Shown here: in pieces, positions 6,622 through 10,235 of the stretch
Layout: every line of letters begins with the position of its first letter
How positions within the stretch are numbered: position 1 is the stretch's first letter
Assembly: GCA_023136145.1 (NCBI GenBank)
Contig: JAGLRU010000203.1
Location: 1 to 10,235, forward strand
Direction of reading: 5' to 3'
Length of the DNA: 10,235 bases
Source: Alphaproteobacteria bacterium
GTDB taxonomy: Bacteria > Pseudomonadota > Alphaproteobacteria > Micavibrionales > UBA2020
The notes under the pieces: generated by a model
Seen by the model: only the letters and a program-made list of their open reading frames with translations
What the model was told of the DNA's origin: nothing
Database searches by the model: none
Translations under genes and position numbers: made by a program

Positions 6622-7968
6622 TTGACCATCAAAAAGAAAAACACCGCCAAAGAAAAAACACCGCCGTTAGTTGCCATCATCAGCCTTGGTTGTCCGAAAG
6701 CTTTGGTTGATTCCGAGCGTATCATGACGCAACTGCGCTCGGAGGGGTATCAGTTCTCGCCATCTTGTGAAGACGCGGATGTGGTGATCGTAAACACCTG
6801 TGGCTTTCTCGATAGTGCTAAAAAAGAGTCGCTCGAAGCCATCGGCGATGCAATGAATGCCAATGATCGCGTTATCGTCACCGGCTGCATGGGTGCGGAA
6901 CCGGAAAGCATCACAAAGGCGTATCCTAAAGTTCTGACAGTCACGGGACCGCATCAATATAAGGCGGTGATAAATGCCGTTCACCTTGCCGCTCCTCCAC
7001 TTCATGACCCTAATGTTGATCTAGTGCCGCCACATGGTATCAAACTCACTCCGCACCATTACGCCTACTTGAAAATTTCCGAGGGCTGCAATAATCGCTG
7101 TTCATTTTGCATCATTCCGAAGCTGCGCGGTTCACTCGTCAGCCGTCCAATTATTCAGGTGCTAGACGAAGCGGAGCGTTTCGTTAATGCAGGCGTAAAA
7201 GAAATTCTGGTGATCTCGCAAGATACTAGTGCTTACGGAACTGACGTGAAATACCAATCCTATCCGTGGAAAAATCGCACGATCCGCACAAAGTTTATTA
7301 ATCTTTGCCGCGAGTTGGGAGAACTGGATGCGTGGATACGTTTGCACTACATCTACCCATACCCTCATGTCGATGAAGTCTTTGAGCTTATGAACGATGG
7401 GAAAATCCTGCCATACATCGACATTCCATTACAGCACGCCAGCCCTTCTGTGCTGAAAAACATGCGCCGACCGGGACATCAGGAAAAGACGCTTTCGCGT
7501 ATTCAGAACTGGCGGAAGATATGCCCCGACCTTACGATCCGCTCAACCTTTATTGTCGGATTTCCCGGCGAAACAGACGAAGACTTTGAAATCCTTCTGG
7601 ACTGGATGAAAGAAGCAAAACTTGACCGCGTGGGCTGCTTTAAATACGAGCCGGTAACAGGTGCAGAATCGAATAAAATAAATCCCCACGTTCCCGAAGA
7701 AGTCAAAGAAATACGCTGGCACAGATTTATGCAGTTGCAGCAGACTATCAGTGCTGAAAAACTCAAAGCCAAAGTCGGCAAAATCCTTCCGGTGATAATT
7801 GATGAGATTGGCGAAACCGGAGCCGTCGGACGTTCCAGTGCCGACGCGCCGGAAGTCGACGGCGTAGTGCACATCATTGGAAAAAATCTAAAGCAAGGCA
7901 ACATCGTGGATGTCAAAATCACAAAATCAGATGAATATGACCTGTTCGGGAAGATTTGCCGGAAATAA
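6622..7968 (+). CDS. rimO: RimO, ribosomal protein S12 methylthiotransferase
   Basis: A 448-residue radical SAM methylthiotransferase that adds a methylthio group to the beta carbon of the conserved aspartate of ribosomal protein S12 (Asp88 in E. coli), in the cytosol. Three N-terminal MTTase-domain cysteines ligate the first [4Fe-4S] cluster: Cys24 (SLGCPKALVDSE), Cys60 (VNTCGFLDSA) and Cys89 (VTGCMG). The radical SAM motif CNNRCSFC gives Cys156, Cys160 and Cys163. The TRAM domain occupies about 383-447. SLGCPKALVDSE and CGFLDSAKKES distinguish RimO from MiaB. Length is normal. The start is TTG at 6622, supported by AGGA 5 nt upstream; no in-frame ATG precedes the first essential cysteine. 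The gene is divergent from the KamA-like gene and stands alone. No clear rho-independent terminator follows: the downstream palindromes lack a T-run. Confidence 0.97.
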   Translation: MTIKKKNTAKEKTPPLVAIISLGCPKALVDSERIMTQLRSEGYQFSPSCEDADVVIVNTCGFLDSAKKESLEAIGDAMNANDRVIVTGCMGAEPESITKAYPKVLTVTGPHQYKAVINAVHLAAPPLHDPNVDLVPPHGIKLTPHHYAYLKISEGCNNRCSFCIIPKLRGSLVSRPIIQVLDEAERFVNAGVKEILVISQDTSAYGTDVKYQSYPWKNRTIRTKFINLCRELGELDAWIRLHYIYPYPHVDEVFELMNDGKILPYIDIPLQHASPSVLKNMRRPGHQEKTLSRIQNWRKICPDLTIRSTFIVGFPGETDEDFEILLDWMKEAKLDRVGCFKYEPVTGAESNKINPHVPEEVKEIRWHRFMQLQQTISAEKLKAKVGKILPVIIDEIGETGAVGRSSADAPEVDGVVHIIGKNLKQGNIVDVKITKSDEYDLFGKICRK

Positions 7969-7997
7969 GTACCTTAAAGGAGTCCCTAAAAACTTCC

Positions 7998-8017
7998 CTT
8001 ATCTGTGTTTATCTGTG
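7998..8017. repeat. 10-nt tandem duplication (YTTATCTGTG)
   Basis: Two head-to-tail copies, CTTATCTGTG then TTTATCTGTG, followed by GGGG and a T-run (8022-8027). Similar ATCTGTG-type short repeats are widespread as interspersed elements in environmental bacterial genomes; that is recollection, not a search. Confidence 0.5.
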
Positions 8018-8052
8018 GGGATTTTTTCTTCTGTTGCCGCTTTTACGCAGAC

Positions 8053-8093
8053 TTTTGAACTACAGAAAACGCAGAGTTCGCAGAGAGAACAAA
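8053..8093 (+). repeat. 41-bp interspersed repeat, copy 1
   Basis: It begins TTTTGAACTACAG, contains CGCAGAG-type units and ends GAGAGAACAAA. It matches 9039-9079 at 39 of 41 positions in the same orientation. This copy is the left part of the longer stem-loop at 8072-8119. Confidence 0.8.
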
Positions 8094-8119
8094 TTTCCCT
8101 GCATCCTCTGCGCACTCTG
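8072..8119. repeat. Palindromic (REP-like) stem-loop built on repeat copy 1
   Basis: Left arm CAGAGTTCGCAGAG (8072-8085) pairs with right arm CTCTGCGCACTCTG (8106-8119) at 13 of 14 positions around a 20-nt loop. No T-run follows, so it is not a canonical rho-independent terminator. It could still stabilise the 3' ends of the two convergent transcripts. Confidence 0.65.
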
Positions 8120-8194
8120 TCGATAATTATCTCAAATTGCTAGACTAGCTGCGATTACTATAAAATCACGCCTTTTACCAAAATCACTCTTTAT

Positions 8195-8677
8195 CTACTT
8201 TGGATTAAATGTCATAGAAACACTGCGAACAACGGTAACCGGGAGCGGATCGGTAAAACGGCTGCCGTAATAGCCCACTACACTATCGTCCATCTTATTA
8301 CCTCCAACCTCGCGGATACGCCTGAAATTATCGGATACACCCTCACCCCAGAAAAGCGGATTTCCATCCCTCTGCAATTCAGACGGAGCAACCTTACCCC
8401 ATTCCTTAACGAGATTTTTTCCATCTTCGCTCTCGGGTAGACGCCAGTCGCTATGACCATGCAGTCTCTGATTGTTCACATCTTCAAGAGCACCCCACCG
8501 ATTGCCTGACGTGGTATTGTCGACGAAGATGTCTTCAGGCACAAATTTTGCCGTATTCTTTTCTGGGTTAACATCAAAGCAAACTGTGCCATCAGGCATA
8601 TGATCGCCAACCTTAACTCCCTTCACAGCATTGTCAAAAACTTCCACGAAAAAAATCTCTTTTGCCTCTTCGCCCAT
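8195..8677 (-). CDS. Small DUF1566-like protein with WRLP motif, function unknown
   Basis: A 160-residue protein I place only loosely. GHSDWRLPESEDGKNLV (about 74-90) resembles the DWRLP signature of DUF1566 (Lcl C-terminal-like) proteins. The C-terminal VTVVRSVSMT recalls the (A/V)R-x-V-R ending of that family. The N-terminal half has VGDHMPDGTVCFDV (about 22-35), a GDxMPDGT segment that I associate with the same family. No signal peptide, membrane helix or catalytic motif is visible, so it is probably cytosolic. The usual YWSS-type motif of DUF1566 is not obvious; NPLFWGEG (106-113) may replace it. The start at 8675-8677 has AAGGA 7 nt upstream. It is convergent with rimO, monocistronic and bracketed by 41-bp direct repeats. 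Role unknown; a structural, binding or secreted-surface function is possible but unsupported. Confidence 0.65.
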   Translation of the reverse strand: MGEEAKEIFFVEVFDNAVKGVKVGDHMPDGTVCFDVNPEKNTAKFVPEDIFVDNTTSGNRWGALEDVNNQRLHGHSDWRLPESEDGKNLVKEWGKVAPSELQRDGNPLFWGEGVSDNFRRIREVGGNKMDDSVVGYYGSRFTDPLPVTVVRSVSMTFNPK

Positions 8678-8684
8678 AGTAAGT

Positions 8685-8689
8685 TCCTT
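8685..8689 (-). promoter_or_regulatory. Ribosome binding site of the DUF1566-like gene
   Basis: AAGGA on the minus strand lies 7 nt before the ATG at 8675-8677, supporting this start and the reality of the gene. Confidence 0.55.
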
Positions 8690-8727
8690 TCAAAAAAATA
8701 GCCTTTGCAGGATTACAATTTACACAG

Positions 8728-8767
8728 CATCTCGAAATTCTTTAAACCACATCTCGAAACTCTTTAA
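8728..8767. repeat. Direct repeat of 18 nt at 22-bp spacing, possible operator
   Basis: CATCTCGAAATTCTTTAA (8728-8745) and CATCTCGAAACTCTTTAA (8750-8767) differ at one base. The 22-bp period is about two helical turns, so a dimeric regulator could bind both on one DNA face. They lie 50-90 bp upstream of the DUF1566-like start, where its promoter is expected. Confidence 0.5.
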
Positions 8768-8909
8768 TAAATTCAAAATAACCGATTCTCTATAAACATA
8801 TCAACTTAAAACTTAACATTTTTTTAACTAAATAAAGACAATCGTTTAATAACAATAACTTAAATATGTGGACAAAAATTTATGGCTGGCTATCTCTCCT
8901 CTATCATTC

Positions 8910-8932
8910 TGAGGAAGTAAAACAACTTCTCA
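8910..8932. repeat. Short hairpin TGAGgAAGT / ACTTCTCA
   Basis: Arms 8910-8918 and 8925-8932 pair over 8 bp with one bulged G and a 6-nt loop. It sits in ATTCTGAGGAAGT-type sequence reminiscent of genome-wide palindromic repeats. Confidence 0.4.
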
Positions 8933-8959
8933 CCCCCGCCTCCGCACGAGAGTCTGGAA

Positions 8960-8975
8960 GCGCGTCTGCGCGTCT
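8960..8975. repeat. 8-nt tandem duplication GCGCGTCT
   Basis: Two exact head-to-tail copies (8960-8967, 8968-8975) in the GC-rich middle of the spacer. Confidence 0.5.
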
Positions 8976-9010
8976 CATTGTATCTTATGGTGGCTGGACA
9001 GCCTTTTGGG

Positions 9011-9029
9011 TGCCGGAACACGTCCGGCA
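9011..9029. repeat. Perfect palindrome TGCCGGA-N5-TCCGGCA
   Basis: A 7-bp perfect stem with loop ACACG, followed by TGACGG. The form resembles the CCGGCATGACGG-type interspersed palindromes of alphaproteobacteria (recollection). It lies directly before repeat copy 2 and has no T-run. Confidence 0.55.
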
Positions 9030-9038
9030 TGACGGTAG

Positions 9039-9079
9039 TTTTGAACTACAGAAAACGCAAAGTCCGCAGAGAGAACAAA
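9039..9079 (+). repeat. 41-bp interspersed repeat, copy 2 (half element)
   Basis: It matches 8053-8093 at 39 of 41 positions in the same orientation (changes at the CGCARAGTYCGC core). Unlike copy 1, it is not followed by the complementary CTCTGCGCACTCTG arm, so it is a half element. Confidence 0.8.
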
Positions 9080-9085
9080 CTGTTA

Positions 9086-9140
9086 TATAATTTTATGACA
9101 ATTTTATCCTGTTGAAATTGTTATTGTTTTTATCAAAAAT
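9086..9140 (+). promoter_or_regulatory. Candidate promoters of the tadG-like gene
   Basis: Two options exist. A perfect TATAAT (9086-9091) stands just after repeat copy 2, whose end supplies only a weak -35 (TCCGCA, 17 nt upstream). Alternatively, TTGAAA (9112-9117) stands 17 nt before AAAAAT (9135-9140). Either leaves a leader of roughly 65-120 nt. Confidence 0.3.
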
Positions 9141-9200
9141 TAGCAAACGCTTAAGCTTGAAAGCATAAAATAAAAGATGGTGGAATTTTTTCTCGCTTAT

Positions 9201-9206
9201 GGGGGA
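9201..9206 (+). promoter_or_regulatory. Ribosome binding site deciding the tadG-like start
   Basis: GGGGGA lies 7 nt before ATG at 9214. The in-frame ATG at 9199 has a T-rich upstream region and no Shine-Dalgarno, and its own codons overlap this motif. Confidence 0.6.
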
Positions 9207-9213
9207 TAAAGAC

Positions 9214-10235
9214 ATGTTCAACAGGTCTGGTGTTTTCTGGAGATATGGTTGCTCGGAAACAGCTTCTATTCTTCCAATAGCCGCTTTGCTATTTCCGGTA
9301 ATTATCGGCATGGCCGGAGCCGGTATTGATATCAGCAGTTGGCTGATGACACGCCGTCATTTGCAAACTGCGGCGGATGCAGCAGCTTTGGCTGGAGCGT
9401 GGGATATCGCCAATGGCAGCTCGGAATCAGAAATTGAAGATGCGGCACTGAGGGAGGCAGAGAACAACGGTTATGATCCTACTCAGGATGGAACTCTGGA
9501 GATTACTGTAACAACAGACCCAGACAGCGCAGTGCGTACCGTCAAAGTAGACATTCAGCAAAAAGTGGATGTCTGGTTTTCAAGCGTGTTTATCGATAAA
9601 ACCGTTTATGCCGTTACAACAGCCTCAGCAATAGAGATAGCGGGTGGTCCTTTCTGCATTCTAGGTCTCGATCAAAACGAAGTTGGTGCCGTTGAGGCTG
9701 CCGGTACAGTAGATATGGATTCCCCAACATGCGGCATTGCCGTAAATTCGGACAGCAGCAGTGCCCTATCATTGGTCGGTAACGTACAAATAAACGTGGG
9801 AGAAGTCAAAATTGTCGGCGGTTACGACATAACGGGTTCTCCCGACTTCACTTATACAAAACTACGCACGAATGCAGCTCCAACAGCGGATCCATACGTT
9901 GATCTGACTATTCCCGCTTTTGCATCTTGCCCGGAATGGAATATGGATCACGACAATAATAGATATACCCACGATGCAACTCTGAATCCTGGAGTGTTCT
10001 GTGGTGGGCTTACAATCGTGGGCACTAACGAGATTACGTTGAATCCGGGGGTTTATATCATGGACGGCGGTGACTTCGATGTTTCCGGCGGCGGCAGTAT
10101 TTCCGGTACAGACGTGACAATCATACTTACCAATTCCGGCGGATTGTCCTACGGTGACTACGGCAATATCAGCATGAGTGCAAATAAAACAATATACCTA
10201 AAAGCACCAACAACCGGAGACTATGCGGGTGTCGC
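9214..10235 (+). CDS. TadE/TadG-like Flp-pilus assembly protein (3' end cut by window)
   Basis: 340 complete codons are in the window. Residues about 15-60 form the TadE/TadG-like (Tad domain) signature: a polar start, a hydrophobic segment (about 17-40, ILPIAALLFPVIIGMAG) and then GIDISSWLMTRRHLQTAADAAALAGA, the motif that marks this family in alphaproteobacteria. It should be an inner-membrane-anchored or envelope protein with the C-terminal part outside the cytosol. From about residue 145 it is a Gly/Ser/Asn-rich, beta-strand-like domain. It has paired cysteines (CILGLD... CGIAVNS... SCPEW... FCGGL) and the NPGVFCGGL / NPGVYIMDGG pair typical of the long TadG-like proteins with a beta-helix-like passenger. 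The ATG at 9214 is preferred over 9199 because of GGGGGA upstream. Other tad genes are not in the window; the gene may be a stand-alone paralogue. Exact tad letter is uncertain. Confidence 0.88.
   Translation, partial: MFNRSGVFWRYGCSETASILPIAALLFPVIIGMAGAGIDISSWLMTRRHLQTAADAAALAGAWDIANGSSESEIEDAALREAENNGYDPTQDGTLEITVTTDPDSAVRTVKVDIQQKVDVWFSSVFIDKTVYAVTTASAIEIAGGPFCILGLDQNEVGAVEAAGTVDMDSPTCGIAVNSDSSSALSLVGNVQINVGEVKIVGGYDITGSPDFTYTKLRTNAAPTADPYVDLTIPAFASCPEWNMDHDNNRYTHDATLNPGVFCGGLTIVGTNEITLNPGVYIMDGGDFDVSGGGSISGTDVTIILTNSGGLSYGDYGNISMSANKTIYLKAPTTGDYAGV

Larger units (their letters stand above)
7969..8194. other. Convergent intergenic spacer with stacked small repeats
   Basis: This gap separates the 3' ends of rimO and the DUF1566-like gene. 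It holds a 10-nt tandem (7998-8017), a 41-bp repeat shared with 9039-9079, a stem-loop built on that repeat (8072-8119) and a short GCTAG-A-CTAGC palindrome (8139-8149). No supported gene is present. Confidence 0.6.
8678..9213. other. 536-bp intergenic region rich in repeats, no supported gene
   Basis: The left part (8678-8865) is very AT-rich and holds a 22-bp-spaced direct repeat upstream of the DUF1566-like gene. The middle (8866-9079) is more GC-rich and is a patchwork of palindromes ending in 41-bp repeat copy 2. The right part (9080-9213) is AT-rich again and carries the likely tadG promoter. Open frames here are short and cross the repeats, so I do not call them genes. Confidence 0.6.

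Noticed and set aside
7503..7922. Minus-strand frames of 109-139 codons inside rimO
   Set aside because: They are shadows of the conserved RimO radical SAM and TRAM domains.
7969..8030. Rho-independent terminator of rimO
   Set aside because: A T-run exists at 8022-8027, but the sequence before it is a tandem rather than a stable stem, and the AAGGAGT/ACTTCCCTT pairing is imperfect and not followed by a T-run.
8053..9079. Insertion sequence or composite transposon around the DUF1566-like gene
   Set aside because: The flanking repeats are direct, no terminal inverted repeats or target duplications are seen, and the enclosed gene is not a transposase.
8866..9090. 74-codon plus-strand frame in the spacer before tadG
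   Set aside because: It runs through several palindromes and ends inside the 41-bp repeat; there is no ribosome site or family resemblance.
7969..9213. CRISPR array
   Set aside because: The repeats occur only twice at irregular distances, without unit-spacer periodicity or cas genes.
9093..9311. 72-codon minus-strand frame overlapping the tadG start
   Set aside because: It overlaps the conserved Tad hydrophobic segment in antisense and has no independent support.

Overview
The window looks chromosomal and alphaproteobacterial. The marker is the ntrB-ntrC-ntrY-ntrX gene order, which is characteristic of that class. A TadE/TadG-type Flp-pilus protein with the alphaproteobacterial N-terminal motif and a KamA/EpmB-like radical SAM enzyme fit this. 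GC content is moderate by eye, with AT-rich intergenic spacers. I would not name a genus.

Layout: positions 1-6550 hold six genes, all on the minus strand and tightly packed: a lysine-2,3-aminomutase-like radical SAM enzyme (6550-5549), a GNAT acetyltransferase (5548-5012), an NtrB-like sensor (4933-3851), a 102-residue Fis-like protein (3848-3540), NtrY (3540-1342) and NtrX (1337 to the window edge). rimO is divergent on the plus strand (6622-7968). A convergent DUF1566-like gene follows (8677-8195), set in spacers rich in small palindromic repeats. A tadG-like gene (9214 onward) runs off the right edge.

The notable part is the Ntr locus. The gene in the ntrB position keeps its PAS domain and a complete-looking ATP-binding domain, but the phospho-accepting histidine of its H-box is a tyrosine. 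The gene in the ntrC position has lost both the receiver and the AAA+ domain and survives as a clean 102-codon ORF for the Fis-type DNA-binding domain, with tight spacing to both neighbours. The two losses match: a sensor that cannot phosphorylate by the usual route sits beside a regulator with no aspartate to accept phosphate. NtrY and NtrX look intact as a phosphorelay, and NtrX lacks the sigma54-contacting GAFTGA loop, as its family does. The locus therefore appears converted from a sigma54-activating NtrBC system into something else: a DivL-like pseudokinase plus a stand-alone Fis-like protein co-expressed with NtrYX.

The 7969-9213 region holds the repeats: two nearly identical 41-bp direct repeats bracket the DUF1566-like gene, one of them part of a longer stem-loop, with further palindromes around them and a 22-bp-spaced direct repeat upstream of that gene. 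I see no rRNA, tRNA, CRISPR array, transposase or phage gene.
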